Assembly (NCBI GenBank): GCA_027924645.1
Contig: BSBN01000809.1
Span: 47,708,001-47,772,000, forward strand
Reading direction: 5' to 3'
Length of the DNA: 64,000 nt
Source: Cunninghamia lanceolata
Taxonomy: Eukaryota > Streptophyta > Pinopsida > Cupressales > Cupressaceae
Of the stretch, positions 1 to 12,370 are shown in pieces. The position numbers and the translations under genes were made by a program. Below the pieces are notes generated by a model. It had not been told where the DNA came from. It ran no database searches and saw nothing but the letters and a program-made list of their open reading frames with translations. Position 1 is the first letter of the stretch. Every line of letters begins with the position of its first letter.

Positions 1-1340
1 AAAAATGTAGAGATCACATGTAAAACACTTGGTAAACTTGAAGACATATACATTTGTAGAAAGGTATCTACCATCCTTCCCTATATGAGAAAGTGCATAG
101 GCAGTAACATGCTTTCCCAAAAAAGAGTGCAAAGAACAAGATTATAGTGGAATATAAAAAAGGATCAATTGAAATCATGTGTGCATTAGAAATATAAAAT
201 TCACTTTTTTAAAAATCACTACGTTGACATGATAATCACATGTCTTCATTGATATAATTACAATAACATGAAATTGTTACAATCCCTTGACAATGATAAA
301 TATGCATTAAAATCACATTATCAAAATCATTCCAAATCACAACATCCTAATCATATCATCATTTTGAAAGATAAAAGGCATTAAAAATGGCATCATAAAA
401 TTATAATATAAAACATATTATTTGAGGTATGTAACCATCATCATCAAGTTAAAGGATAAATATGTTATTTTAGGTATGTAACCATCATTATCAACTCAAA
501 TGGTAAAAAATAATATCATATAATACACATAATCAACAATCTCTATTTTTCTAGTTCCAAACATAATATAATATGCATGTTACAATAACTACAAAGTTGG
601 ACCCCAACATGTTCATTTTAAATAAATGTAGCATAAAGGATTATCCCCTACATTGTCTATTAGTAACAAAAGAACATAAATTTTCATAACATTTGACATG
701 TTCCTTAGAGTCCTTGTGTAATGATGGAGGAGTAATTCAAGGAATGGGTGCTTGTTCAATGACTGCATCCATGGGTGATGAACATCACGTTTCAACCTCT
801 ACTCTCCTAATATCTATAACCCTTGGACCTAAAAGAAACTATAAAAATTAATTAAACAAAATTAAACCGCTAGCAAAAATAATTTTGCATCACAATAAAT
901 TCTTAACTCATATTGCTCCAGGAGGGGATCTTTTAGGTGCAAGATGCTCCACCTTACAAATAATTTCATGCCATCAAAGAAATATTATCCAAAAGGACTA
1001 GGATAAGGCAATTCATTCTCAGGAAGGATGGCCTCAACAACATTAATTTTAACACAATTTGGTGGCAGAGGAATACCATGACAAATTGCATGTCAGCTCA
1101 CATTAGTGAATATATAATTTTCACCATCACAATATGAATGGACATAAATATTAAAATATTTACTTTTAAATATTTATATAAGTTTTTATTAATAGTTTTG
1201 TTTATACTTATATGAATTATATTATACACTCATATTATTTACATTTATACCCCTCCCCCTTTGCTCCTTTCATTTTTCTTCCTTTTTTCTTCTCTTTCTT
1301 CCTAGGTTTTTGACTTATAGGTTAGTAGGTCTATCTCTAC

Positions 1341-1342
<2 letters not shown>
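1..1342. other. AT-rich stretch without a recognisable gene
   Basis: Both strands are full of stops and no protein family is visible. Short tracts such as 'aggtatgtaaccatcat' recur at 425 and 473, so the region has minor internal repeats. It ends in a pyrimidine-rich run before the AC microsatellite. Confidence 0.6.

Positions 1343-1396
<54 letters not shown>
1343..1396. repeat. (AC)27 microsatellite
   Basis: An uninterrupted AC dinucleotide run of 54 bp, following pyrimidine-rich sequence. It is likely length-polymorphic. Confidence 0.97.
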
Positions 1397-1400
<4 letters not shown>

Positions 1401-1942
1401 ATTTTGTATTTATATAGATCTATCCTTTCTATTCTTCTTATTCTTCTATACTTTTTATATATACATATATACCCTATCTATCTACTTATTTTTAGTAGTC
1501 TTTTCATTATGCTCATCCTTTATATTTACTTATATATCTACTTACCACTTTTATTTATATTTATTATTATTTTCTCCCCCCTTCTTAATTCTCTTAGGCT
1601 TTATGCAACTATTTTCATTTTATTCTCCTTCTGATTTTCTCCATCTCTCCTTTCCGTTATTGCTTATCATCAACTTTTGGTATTTTTTCTTTTTTATCTT
1701 TTTTGATCAAATTTCCTTTCCTTACCCCCTTCTTGGTTAAACTCCGTGCCCACACCTCCCCCTCTCTCTTTTTAAGGAACTATCTCTCCAATCACAACTC
1801 ACTAATTCTCTTCTTGTCATCCTAATGATGGATCACGGAGTGTGATCCGAAACGTCATTTATGATTCAAAAAAAGCACACAATTACATATCATGGACTGT
1901 GGAAATATCATGTCTATAACAAAACAACTCAAGATATTCTTG
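1397..1942. other. Pyrimidine-rich AT stretch, no gene
   Basis: A long T/C-rich region reads as a hydrophobic open frame only because of its base composition. No motif or homology is visible. Confidence 0.5.
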
Positions 1943-2014
1943 CTTGATATTCCTACCAACCCTTGGATGAGTTTTGACAAAAAGATGCTTTCTACTCCAT
2001 GTATAACTATAATA
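1943..2014 (+). repeat. Left arm of a ~72-bp imperfect inverted repeat
   Basis: This arm matches the reverse complement of 2836-2907 with roughly ten mismatches. In both arms the same frame reads DIPxNxxxSFDKKMxST, so the arms look like inverted copies of a formerly coding segment. About 820 bp separates them. They could be remnants of a foldback element or of an inverted duplication. Confidence 0.6.
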
Positions 2015-2565
2015 TTTTATATCTTGTGATTTCTTTATTATTATTTTGAATATATGAGATTTGTGAATAGGGAAAATTTTGAACTGTACCTAAGACCTAA
2101 ATTTGATGATCGTATAGTTGTATTTAGATATTTTTACCCTAAAATACAATTAAAATTTTAAGAAAACTATATCATATGAAAGGAAAGATTTTAAGCAACT
2201 CTCAAAATTTATATATAATTATTTTGATATATATTTAATTTATATTGATTTTATTTATAATATAATAAAATATATCTTAATGTTGGACTACTTCAAATGA
2301 AGAGCTGTCATAAAAAGTTTGCTTGACAGGTAGAGTCACCGTTAAATTAGGCCCTAAGTGGCCATTAATCCGTCTCTTAAAACTGAGAACATTCCTGTTT
2401 TGTGCAGGTCGTATGATCTGGTCTGCTTTTTATCAGCGATTGAAGTAAAAGTCTTTTCTGGGTCGACGTGGAAAGGAAATGGACGCGATTTAAGTCTTCT
2501 GATCAAAACTATTCATTGTTGGTCAATGACGGAAATAATAGCGACGATAAATAATCGGACAGAAA

Positions 2566-3006
2566 TTATGTTATGACAGTAAATTTGAAATATTGACACG
2601 GCATTTTCTTGTTTGACACGCCAACCATAATGTTCATGTGACCTGTCAAGCAGAGGAATTCGTCAGACGTGGAGAATGAATGTAAAAAAACAATTGGACA
2701 GAGTTTGCTCCGGCCACTACCGAGTGCTGACCACGAAAAGCAAATCATACGACATACTACAGAAAACAGAATTAATATCTCTGTGTTAACAGACGGAAAA
2801 GTAGAAAAATAATAAAGAAATAACGGGGTACAAATCATTGTAGTCATACATGCAGTAGAAAACATCTTTTTGTCAAAACTCACCCGACGATTAGCAGGAA
2901 TATCAAGCTGGAAGGACACCGAGGAAATCGGACTTGTGAGCAGAGATGTCAATGTTCGCGAATAAGCAATAAGAATAAAATAAATACAAATAATGAATGT
3001 CTTCAA
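2566..3006 (-). other. Unrecognised hydrophobic open frame, possible exon relic
   Basis: A 146-codon minus-strand frame begins with a hydrophobic N-terminus (MKTFIICIYFILIAYS) and contains the SFDKKMFSTACMTTM segment, which recurs in the inverted copy at 1943-2014. A second hydrophobic stretch follows. Substitutions between the two copies spare the reading frame, which is weak evidence of past coding. I do not recognise the family, and no splice structure or promoter is clear. It may simply be part of an old repeat. Confidence 0.2.
2836..2907 (-). repeat. Right arm of the ~72-bp imperfect inverted repeat
   Basis: Reverse-complement partner of 1943-2014. It lies inside the hydrophobic minus-strand frame. 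Confidence 0.6.
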
Positions 3007-3137
3007 ATATTTCGTACATGCAGCGAAGCTTCACATGCTATTTTTGCACTTACAATGAATAGTCTTCAAATATTTCGTAGAAGAAGGGAGAAATTTGGTG
3101 TGACCATATTAGCATCACCACGACTTTTCCACTCGTT

Positions 3138-3166
3138 CAATAGGGGAGAGGGCCCTATAGTGGGTC
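3138..3166 (+). repeat. Left terminal inverted repeat of the composite
   Basis: Reads CAATAGGGGAGAGGG followed by CCTATAGTGGGTC. It matches the reverse complement of 14574-14599 with one mismatch. It also matches the reverse complement of 8322-8347, including the leading CAATAG, apart from a short gap and a few substitutions. Confidence 0.7.
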
Positions 3167-3570
3167 ATCCTAACTTCCCCCTTTTACTTGGCGCACCACA
3201 TCATTCAAATGAAATTTTTTTTGCCTTATCCACATAGACGGTGATGTGGACAACCTAAATATTTGTTTTTGACACGGTGGACATTGATTTGCCACGTGGA
3301 TGACACGTTTCTTTGACGGGGTCCAATTTCCAGGCATTTTTAATCGCCGACCGAAGATCGGACACAGCGTACACTGGTAGCAGGGAGTTGCATCGTGAGT
3401 TGTGCTTGCGATGCCGTGTGAAACCCGAGCAGCTTGGCACCTTTTCATCGCACGCTACCGCATTAACGAGGAAGTCTAGTCGCATTTACACCAACTTCAG
3501 ACTCATTAACTCCTACTACCACCTTGTTTCACTAGTTATCATGCCTTGCCTTTTCGCAGCTATGGAGCGT

Positions 3571-4575
3571 TCAATGCTCCCGTCCTTCACACTCAACAAA
3601 CCCTTTGACACCATTGCTGACTCTGCTCTCTGCGTTTGCTCGTTGCAGATGGCACCCATACTGGGTCACCTTGGCGCTCTTGAGAAACATGCATTCGCTG
3701 GGTCTCCACTGGTTTTTCCTTCCCGACGGCTCCACTGGTATCTCCTTCGTGATGACAAAGTTGGCTTTGCTTGTTTTTCCTTCGACCTTGGTAAGGATTT
3801 CGTATCCTGCTTAGGCAATGATCTTTCTAGCTCGAAAAGAAAGAGAAATTATCTGCTTTTTCTATTTGCAATGCTTTCTATGGGCGTAAATTGAATGTTC
3901 TTCTAGTTTTCTATCTTCTTGTTTGCCTTCAAGCTTCAGTATTCAAATGGGTTTTCGGTATTCACTATTGTCTCTCTGGTTTTTTAATTTTGTGTCTGCT
4001 TGTAGTCATGAAAAGGGGTTATTGTTTGTCTGGTTGTAGTCGTGATGACTCCACTGGTTTCTCCTTCTGCTCGTGGCTACACTCGTTTATCCTTCGACCC
4101 TGTTAAGGATATCATATCTTGCTAAGGCAATGATCTTTCTAACTCGAAAAGAAAGAGGATTTATTTGGTTTTTTCTGTGTCTATGTCCTATGGTTTATCC
4201 ATGCAATATATATTGCTGTGAGTGGTCATAAATGGAAGGCTCTTCTCATTTTCAGTTTGCATGAAACTATTAGGGTTCGATATTCAAATGGGTATTCTAA
4301 TTTTTGGATTTTTTTGTTTGCAATGGCATTTTTTCCATCTAGTGATGTCTGTAATCATATTTGGAAGCTTCTTATGGTTTTCTCACTATTTTTAATCATG
4401 AGGGTTCGGTATTAAAATGGGGTTAATGTTTATCCATGGGTTTTAAAATATTTTCTATTTTTCTTGTTTGCAATGGCTTGACTTGTTGATCCTTCGACCC
4501 TAGTAAGGATATTTTTTATTATTTGTATCATGGGTATTTTATTATTATTTTTGTTTGCAATGGATTTTTTCAATT
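3571..4575 (+). repeat. Repeat unit A, copy 1
   Basis: About 1 kb is repeated at 5743-6755 with only scattered substitutions, and part of it is inverted at 9395-9788. The unit holds the recurring CCTTCGACC(C/T)TGGTAAGG motif and shorter related blocks. Upstream, 3441-3600 recurs at roughly 4628-4790 and 10136-10298. Open frames here follow the repeat and are broken in sister copies, so I do not call a gene. Confidence 0.8.
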
Positions 4576-4578
4576 ATT

Positions 4579-5747
4579 TTAAAGGAAATCAACCAATTTA
4601 GAGCAAATAAGCAACTCGCCACCTTTTCATTGCACACTCCTGCATTAACGGGGAAGTCCAGTCGCATTTACACCAAGTTCAGACTCATTAACTCCTACTC
4701 CCTCCTTGTTTTGCTGGTTATCGTGCCTTACCTTTTTGTAGCTATGGAGAGTTCAATGCTCCCATCCTTCACGCTCAACAAACCCTTTCAAAAAACTATT
4801 TGGTAGTTGCAAATGGCACAAAAACTGGGTCACATAGGCTTTGAAAGACTTCTCTACTTTGAGGAGTCTTGATATTGCAAAAGCATTTTCAGTGTTAAGC
4901 TAGGTTGTAGTTATCATCAAATTGGTTTGATTTGTAGAATGTAGCATAGGTCAACCCACAATGCCTTTGGGTAAGAAAGTCTCCCTAGTGCACTTATCTA
5001 GGAGAATAGTTCTCTAGTAGAATGGTTTGTTCATGTAGAATGGTTCTCTAGTAAAAGGTAATCCTAGTTGATAGGAGTAACATGCATTTAGATCATGACT
5101 ATAGGAGTTAACCATAGTGGGGCGAGATGTTATTTGTAATGCCAGCTATTAACCATACAAGTATAATGGAGAGGGTGATTTACAAGGTTGAATGCTTGTG
5201 TGGTCTGAAATGTTAACTTGTTCTCTTTTTTTGATTGCTTGATTGGAGTTCCTTACACCTTCGAATGTGGATGCATATCCATATACAATCATGTTCTTAC
5301 AAACATACATCATTGCACGCAAAAACACAGATCTGAATTCCCCTAAATGCAAATCATTGACATGCCAAACATAGATCTGAATTCCCCTTTCATTAATTTA
5401 ATTCAAAATACAAATCATGCTATTACAAAATGCAAAAAAAATGCCTCCCAAGGCTACAATTTCAAACTTGTTTGTGTACAAAGATTGGTTGCTACCAATT
5501 TCATTCAAACCAACACTAGATAGTTAGGGATAAGAATGTTCACCATCTCCCTAAACAAGGCATGATTTTCAGGAAAAGGGTTTAAGGGGTTGCTTAAATG
5601 TCTTTCTCTATGTACAACCTTCCTTGCCTTTTCAAACACTTTTTCCATTCTATCCTACTCCTTTTGAATCCTTTCTCTTTTTCCACTTTCTATTGTTTCT
5701 TTGCTTGTTGAGAAATCTCTCTATCTAGTTTGGCTTGATCCTTCAAT
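4579..5747 (+). repeat. Repeat unit B, copy 1 (1.17 kb)
   Basis: Nearly identical to 10088-11256, in the same orientation. Copy 1 stops at the shared CTTCAAT and changes into unit A. The second copy continues into the coiled-coil pseudogene, so copy 2 looks like the more complete source. The unit contains noncoding DNA and the tail of the coiled-coil coding module. Confidence 0.9.
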
Positions 5748-6755
5748 GCTCCCATCCTTCACACTCAACAAACCCTTTGACACCATTGCTGACTCTGCTC
5801 TCCGCGTTTGCTCGTTGCAGATGGCACCCATACTGGGTCACCTTGGTGCTCTTGAGAAACATGCATTCGCTGGGTCTCCACTAGTTTTTCCTTCCTGACG
5901 GCTCCATTGGTATCTCCTTCGCGATGACAAAGCTGGCTTCGCTTGTTTTTCCTTCAACTTTGGTAAGGATTTCTTATCCTTCCCAGGCAATGATCTTTCT
6001 AGCTCGAAAAGAAAGAGAAATTATCTGCTTTTTCTATTTGCAATGCTTTCTATGGGTGTAAATTGAATGTTCTTCTGGTTTTCCATCTTCTTGTTTGCCT
6101 TCAAGCTTCAGTATTCAAATGGGTTTTCGGTATTCACTATTGTCTCTCTGGTTTTTTAATTTTGTGTCTGCTTGTAGTCATGAAAAGGGGTTATTGTTTG
6201 TCTGGTTGTAGTCGTGACAACTCCACTGGTTTCTCCTTCTACTCGTGGCTACACTCGTTTATCCTTCGACCCTGGTAAGGATATCTTATCCTGCTAAGGC
6301 AATGATCTTTCTAGCTTGAAAAGAAAGAGGATTTATTTGGTTTTTTCTGTGTCTATGTCCTATGGTTTATCCATGCAATATATATTGCTGTGAGTGGTCG
6401 TAAATGGAAGGCTCTTCTCATTTTCAGTTTGCATGAAACTATTAGGGTCCGATATTCAAATGGGTATTCTAATTTTTGGATTTTTTTGTTTGTAATGGCA
6501 TTTTTTCCATCTAGTGACGTCTGTAATCATATTTGGAAGCTTCTTATGGTTTTCTCACTATTTTTAATCATGATGGTTCGGTATTAAAATGGGGTTACTG
6601 TTTATCCATGGGTTTTAAAATATTTTCTAGTTTTCTTATTTGCAATGGCTTCACTCGTTTATCCTTCGACCCTAGTAAGGATATTTTTTATTAATTGTAT
6701 CATGGGTATTCAATTATTTTATTACTTTTTTATTTGCAATGGATTTTTTCAATCT
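5743..6755 (+). repeat. Repeat unit A, copy 2
   Basis: Direct copy of 3571-4575 at an offset of 2,172 bp. Its left junction is exactly where repeat B ends, at shared CTTCAAT sequence. Downstream it runs into the 150-bp tandem array, which copy 1 barely has. Confidence 0.85.
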
Positions 6756-7450
6756 ATTGCTTTCTATAATCATAAATGGAAGCTTCTTATGATTTTCTCA
6801 CTGTTTCTAATCATGAGGGTTCAGTATTCAAATGGGGTTATTATTTATCCATGGGTATTCAATTATTTTATAAATTTTTTGTTTGCAATGGGATTTTTTC
6901 CATCTATTACTGTTTGTATTCATAAATAGAATCGTCTTGTGATTTTCTCACTGTTTCTAATCATGAGGCTTCAGTATTAAAATGGGGTTATTATTTATCC
7001 ATGGGTATTTAATTATTTCATATATTTTTTTGTTTGCAATGGGATTTTGTCCATCTATTGTTGTATGTAGTCACACATGGAAGCTTCTTATGGTTTTCTC
7101 ACTATTTGAAATCATAAGGGTTTGGTATTAAAATGGGGTTATTATTTATTCATGGGTATTCAATTATTTTATAATTTTTTTGTTTGCAATGGAATTTTTC
7201 TCTATCTATTACTATCTGTAATCATAAATAGAAACTTCTTATGGTTTTCTCACTGTTTGAATTCATGAGGGTTGGGTATTAAAATGGGGTTAGTATTTAT
7301 CCATGGGTATTCAATTATTTTATAACTCTTTTGTTTGTAATGGGATTTTCTCTATCTATTGTTGTCTCTAATCATAAATAGAAACATCTTATGGTTTTCT
7401 CACCGTTTGAAATTATGAGGGTTTGGTATTCAAATGGGGTTATTCAAATA
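6560..7450 (+). repeat. ~150-bp tandem repeat array, about six units
   Basis: Landmark CCATGGGTATTCAATTATTT falls at 6849, 6999, 7150 and 7301, a period of 150-151 bp. Each unit also has TTTGCAATGGGATTTT, a TTCTTATGGTTTTCTCAC block and GGTATTAAAATGGGGTTA. Related single units sit inside repeat A copies 1 and 2 (around 4310 and 6480), so the array seems to have grown from a piece of unit A. Confidence 0.8.
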
Positions 7451-8052
<602 letters not shown>

Positions 8053-8321
8053 TTGTGTGTGTATACACATAAAACCAAGAAAACCTTCCATTCAAACTAT
8101 GTCCTAGTACCGAAAGATATTTTGCAATATTTGACACTATGTCCTAGTAGTGAAAGACATTCTTTAATTTGTCATCCACAAATATCAAATAATTCATTAA
8201 TTAGTGAAAGATATTCTTTAATTACTAAAAAATATTGCATGCATAAACCATAGGACAAACATATAGAAATATATTCCCACTACAAACAGAAATATATCCT
8301 TACCAAGGTCGAAGGATAAAT

Positions 8322-8347
8322 GACCCACTATGGGTCCCTCTCTATTG
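8322..8347 (-). repeat. Internal copy of the terminal inverted repeat
   Basis: Reads GACCCACTATGGGTCCCTCTCTATTG. It is oriented like the right end at 14574-14599 and is preceded by an inverted TATCCTTCGACCTTGGTAAGG subterminal motif. It probably marks the right end of an element that begins at 3138. Confidence 0.6.
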
Positions 8348-8359
8348 TTGTTTGTTATT

Positions 8360-8520
8360 TAAGTTTAAACTTTATTATTGTTTTGAATTACAAACGTTTA
8401 GCTTCAATTTTAAACCAAACAACATAGATTTTAAATCAAACAACAATATAATTAAAACACAAATATCTTTTAATGCGAGAGTGTGTGAAAAAAAAGGTGG
8501 TGAGTTGCTCAAAACAACCA
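8360..8520 (-). repeat. Inverted repeat piece paired with 13390-13540
   Basis: The blocks GTTTGGTTTAAAATCTATG, AAACGTTTGTAA and GCATTAAAAGATAT occur in reverse complement at 13390-13540. The order of this piece and of the neighbouring 9128-9345 piece is not mirrored. This points to several shuffled copies rather than one simple palindrome. Confidence 0.6.
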
Positions 8521-9127
8521 TAAAAAAATTACATGTATTCATCTAACAAATTTAACATTCATTCAAATTTAAGATATCTGTATTCATATGTAAATTTCAA
8601 ATGGCCTGTAGAGGTATCTGTATTCATCTAAGATACCTAACTAGGTAATTGTCAAATGGCCTATAAATTTCAATGGATTAATCTGTATTGCCTTATTTGT
8701 TTACAGTGTATTGAAAACAACCATCGAAATATAACCAAACTGCACTGATATTGAACAATCTAAGTTTCATGAGCAGTATTTAATTTGGTAGGTTTCATGA
8801 GAAGTATTTAACAATGTAGGTTTTTGTCCTATTAGACATGCACATCATGAAGTTCATGAAGCTTTTATAATTGATAGGTTTCTTTCATTGGGTTCAAAAC
8901 ACCCTTAGGATAGAAAGTTTAACTATCTTATGAAATTGGTTAGGCCCTAGTTTTGCTTTTTATATTGTTTAATGCTTCTTATATTGTTTAGCCCCAGCAC
9001 TAGTATTGTTATCAGCAAGTTTGAACCTAAAAAATTTTAAACTTTTCTCATGTCGTGTGCTATTACATATTGTCAACTCAAACTTCAGTTGATCTATTTA
9101 ACTCTTTCACTTGCTTTAACTTTTATT

Positions 9128-9345
9128 AGCCCAAACATGCATTCAACTAATTCAATCAACTCTCCATTAATTTCACACCATTGAAGGTTTAAGGCTCACC
9201 AATCAAGCAATCAAAAAACATTAAAGGAAATCAAGCAATTCAGAGCAAATAAGCATTCGACCAAATCAATCACCTCCCATATTTAATACCAAATTTAATT
9301 TTATAGACGTCCATCAAATCATTCGAGGGAAGTGCAATAAAAAAG
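9128..9345 (-). repeat. Inverted repeat piece paired with 13748-13960
   Basis: About 215 bp matches the reverse complement of 13748-13960 at about 90 percent by eye, including GGTGAGCCTTAAACCTTC and GAATGATTTGATGGA. Confidence 0.75.
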
Positions 9346-9394
9346 ATAGTCTGAACTTAGATGACAAGTCTATAGTCATTGATTCAATTAAGAT

Positions 9395-9788
9395 GTTGCA
9401 TGCATAAACCAAAGGACATAAAAATAGAAAAAACCAAATAATTCCTCTTTTTTTTAAAGCTACAAAGATCATTGCCTTAGCAAGATAAGATTTCCTTACC
9501 AGGGTCGAAGGATAAATGACCGAAGCCATGAGCGGAAGGAGAAACTAGTGGAGTCATCACGACTACAACCAGACAAACAATAACCCCTTTTCATGACTAC
9601 AAGCAAACAAAAAATTAAAAAACTAGACAAACAATAGTGAATACCAAAAACCCATTTGAATACCAAAGCTTGAAAGCAGACAAGAAGATGGAAAACCAAA
9701 AGAACAATGAATTTACGCCCACATAAAGCATTGCAAATAGAAAAAGTAGATAATTTCTCTTTCTTTTCAAGCTAGAAAAATCATTGCT
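9395..9788 (-). repeat. Repeat unit A, inverted partial copy
   Basis: Reverse complement of the 3820-4200 part of unit A. It includes the CCTTCGACCCTGGTAAGG motif and the GGTTATTGTTTGTCTGG block. Its orientation is opposite to copies 1 and 2. Confidence 0.85.
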
Positions 9789-9908
9789 ATAAATAATAAC
9801 CCATAGATAAATAATAACCCCATTTCAATACCTAGAACATATATTATGTTTTGATACATTACATCTGCATATGTTAATGCATCTACATATGTATGTTTAT
9901 ATATGCAT

Positions 9909-9951
9909 ATGTGTGTGTGTGTGTGTGTGTGTGTATCTCTCTTTGTGTGTG

Positions 9952-9980
<29 letters not shown>
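9909..9980. repeat. (GT)n and (GTAT)n compound microsatellite
   Basis: A GT run, a short interruption (ATCTCTCTTT), then GT and ATGT repeats up to 9980. Confidence 0.95.
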
Positions 9981-9983
<3 letters not shown>

Positions 9984-10087
9984 ATTGACACTTTGTCCTA
10001 GTAGTCAAAGATATTCTTTAATCTATCATCCACACATCAAATAATTGATTCCCATCCTTCATTTCAATCAAGCTGTCAAAAAACATT

Positions 10088-11256
10088 AAAGGAAATCAAC
10101 CAATTTAGAGCAAATAAGCAACTCGCCACCTTTTCATTGCACACTCCCGCATTAATGAGGAAGTCTAGTCGCATTTACACCAAGTTCAGACTCATTAACT
10201 CCTACTCCCTCCTTGTTTTGCTGGTTATCGTGCCTTACCTTTTCGCAGCTATGAAGAGTTCAATGCTCCCATCCTTCACACTCAACAAACCCTTTCAAAA
10301 AACTATTTGGTAGTTGCAAATGGCACTAAAACTAGGTCACATAGGCTTTGAAAGACTTCTCTACTTTGAGGAGTCTTGATATTGCAAAAGAATTTTTAGC
10401 GTTAAGCTAGGTTGTATTTATCATCAAATTGGTTTGATTTGTAGAATGCAACATAGGTCAACCCACAATGCCTTTGGGTAAGAAAGTCTCCCTAGTGCAC
10501 TTATCTAGGAGAATAGTTCTCTAATAGAATGGTTTGTTCATGTAGAATGGTTCTCTAGTAAAAGGTAATCCTAGTTGATAGGAGTAACATGCATTTAGAT
10601 CATGACTATAGGAGTTAACCATAGTGGGGCGAGATGTTATTTGTAATGCTAGCTGTTAACCATACAAATATAATGGAGAGGGTGATTGACAAGGTTGAAT
10701 GCTTGTGTGGTCTGAAATGTTAACTTGTTCTCTTTTTTTGATTGCTTGATTGGAGTTCCTTACACCTTCAAATGTGGATGCATATCCATATACAATCATG
10801 TTCTTACAAACATACATCATTGCACGCAAAAACACAGATCTGAATTCCCCTAAATGCAAATCATTGACATGCCAAACATAGATCTGAATTCCCCTTTCAT
10901 TAATTTAATTCAAAATACAAATCGTGCTATTACAAAATGCAAAAAAATGCCTCCCAAGGCTGTAATTTCAAACTTGTTTGTGTACAAAGATTGGTTGCTA
11001 CCAATTTCATTCAAACCAACACTAGATAGTTAGGGATAAGAATGTTCACCATCTCCCTAAACAAGGCATGATTTTCAGGAAAAAGGTTTAAGGGGTTGCT
11101 TAAATGTCTTTCTCTATGTACAACCTTCCTTGCCATTTCAAACACTTTTTCCATTTATCCTACTCCTTTTGAATCCTTTCTCTTTTTCCACTTTCTATTG
11201 TTTCTTTGCTTGTCAAGAAATCTCTCTATCTAGTTTGGCTTGATCCTTCAATTCCT
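10088..11256 (+). repeat. Repeat unit B, copy 2
   Basis: Direct copy of 4579-5747. It continues without a break into the coiled-coil pseudogene on the minus strand. Confidence 0.9.
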
Positions 11257-12320
11257 TTGCAACAACACGTGCTGCCTTTCTCTCCTCAATCTGCTTCCTC
11301 TTTCGTAGTTTTAATTCCTGAATTACTTTCCTACTTTGGTCTTGTTCCATTGACAAGTTCACCTTCCTTACCATTTCAAACACTTTTTCCTTTCTATCTT
11401 GCTCCTTTTCAATCCTTTTTTGCTCCCTTTTGATCTATTTTTCCACTTTCTGTTGTTTCTTTGCTTGTTGAGCAATCTCTCTATCTAGTTTGGCTTGATC
11501 CTTTAATTCCTTTGCAACAACACGTGCTGCCTTTCTCTCGTCAATCTGCTCCCTCTTTCACAATTTTAACTCTTGAATTATTGTCCTGCTTTGCTCTTGT
11601 TCCATTAACATGTTCATGTATTCATTTGTTGTTAATAATTGGGTATCACCTTCTCCACACTTGTCATAGTAACATACCATTTCATCGACATTCAACATTA
11701 TCTATGGAGAGGGGAAAGAGAATGTGTTGCCTTCTTCCTATGGATACAAGTCATATCCTAAATTCATGGCTCCCTCCACCATCCATGATGGCTAGCTTGG
11801 GGGAGACGGAAGGCTAAGTCCATCCATGGTAGTCTCTTGTGGACTTTCAGCCATGTCATCAACTATTTGACTCCCCACTGTAGGTTCAGCTAAATCATGT
11901 AAAGTTGTTTCGTCTCCCATTATTTTTATTGTCATATGATTTAAATCACCATCTGTAAACCCTGGCAACAATGTGTTGGCAAATTCCACATCTAACACAT
12001 CAACCTCGGAAAGACTATGGATGTTCTGTACTGCAAAAGCATCATCATGCATGCTAAACTGAAAAGATTCATTGGGGTGCATGTCAACCATATCCTCTTT
12101 CGTCCACTCCTATTGAACTGAAACCTTCTTGCTTTTAGCAGCTGCATTGACTTGAATAACCGGTGTAGATGGTTGAGGACTGCTCTCATTAGCAACTTGA
12201 TTGTCTTCATCAAATGGGAAATGAACTCCTTTTTTTTTCTAGAGGCATGGTTGTCTTTAGTCTCTTGGTGCCATAGCAGGTCTGCATTTGAGCTTTCTTC
12301 ATCTACACATGTCAACAAAC
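11150..12320 (-). pseudogene. Broken gene for a charged coiled-coil protein with an 85-residue tandem repeat
   Basis: Read on the minus strand, an acidic N-terminal part (about 12320-11792; contains DEDNQVANESS, EWTKED and SFQFSMHDDAFAVQ) leads into a lysine/glutamate-rich helical region. The helical module ERKAARVVAKELKDQAKLD is present twice, 255 bp apart (around 11480-11560 and 11225-11305), and a third partial module enters repeat B. Several stops and frame changes break it. The tail of the module is also at 5690-5742, at the end of repeat B copy 1. I do not recognise the family. Its position inside a TIR-bounded block suggests a transposon ORF or captured host gene fragment, but there is no catalytic domain to decide. 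Confidence 0.5.
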
Positions 12321-12370
12321 AGTTTTATAATTTGGAATTTTTTGAATATCTTCAATACAGAGTTAAATAA

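Noticed and set aside
1404..1634. Hydrophobic 76-codon open frame
   Set aside because: Explained by a pyrimidine-rich, low-complexity stretch.
3157..3166. CACTA/TAGTG letters inside the terminal motif, as a CACTA element end
   Set aside because: The TAGTG lies inside the longer matching repeat and not at its edge, and no 3-bp duplication or CACTA subterminal structure was found there.
3313..3894. A 193-codon open frame with higher GC than its surroundings and a CCACGTGG G-box (3292-3299) upstream
   Set aside because: The same DNA recurs at 5743 and partly at 4628 and 10136 with the frame broken, and no protein family is recognisable. I treat it as transposon repeat sequence; the G-box palindrome alone is weak.
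5149..5352. 67-codon minus-strand frame conserved at 10656-10859
   Set aside because: Conservation is that of the whole 1.17-kb duplication; codon positions show no special constraint and no family is recognisable.
9767..9991. Minus-strand frame rich in Thr/His
   Set aside because: Translation of the GT/GTAT microsatellite.
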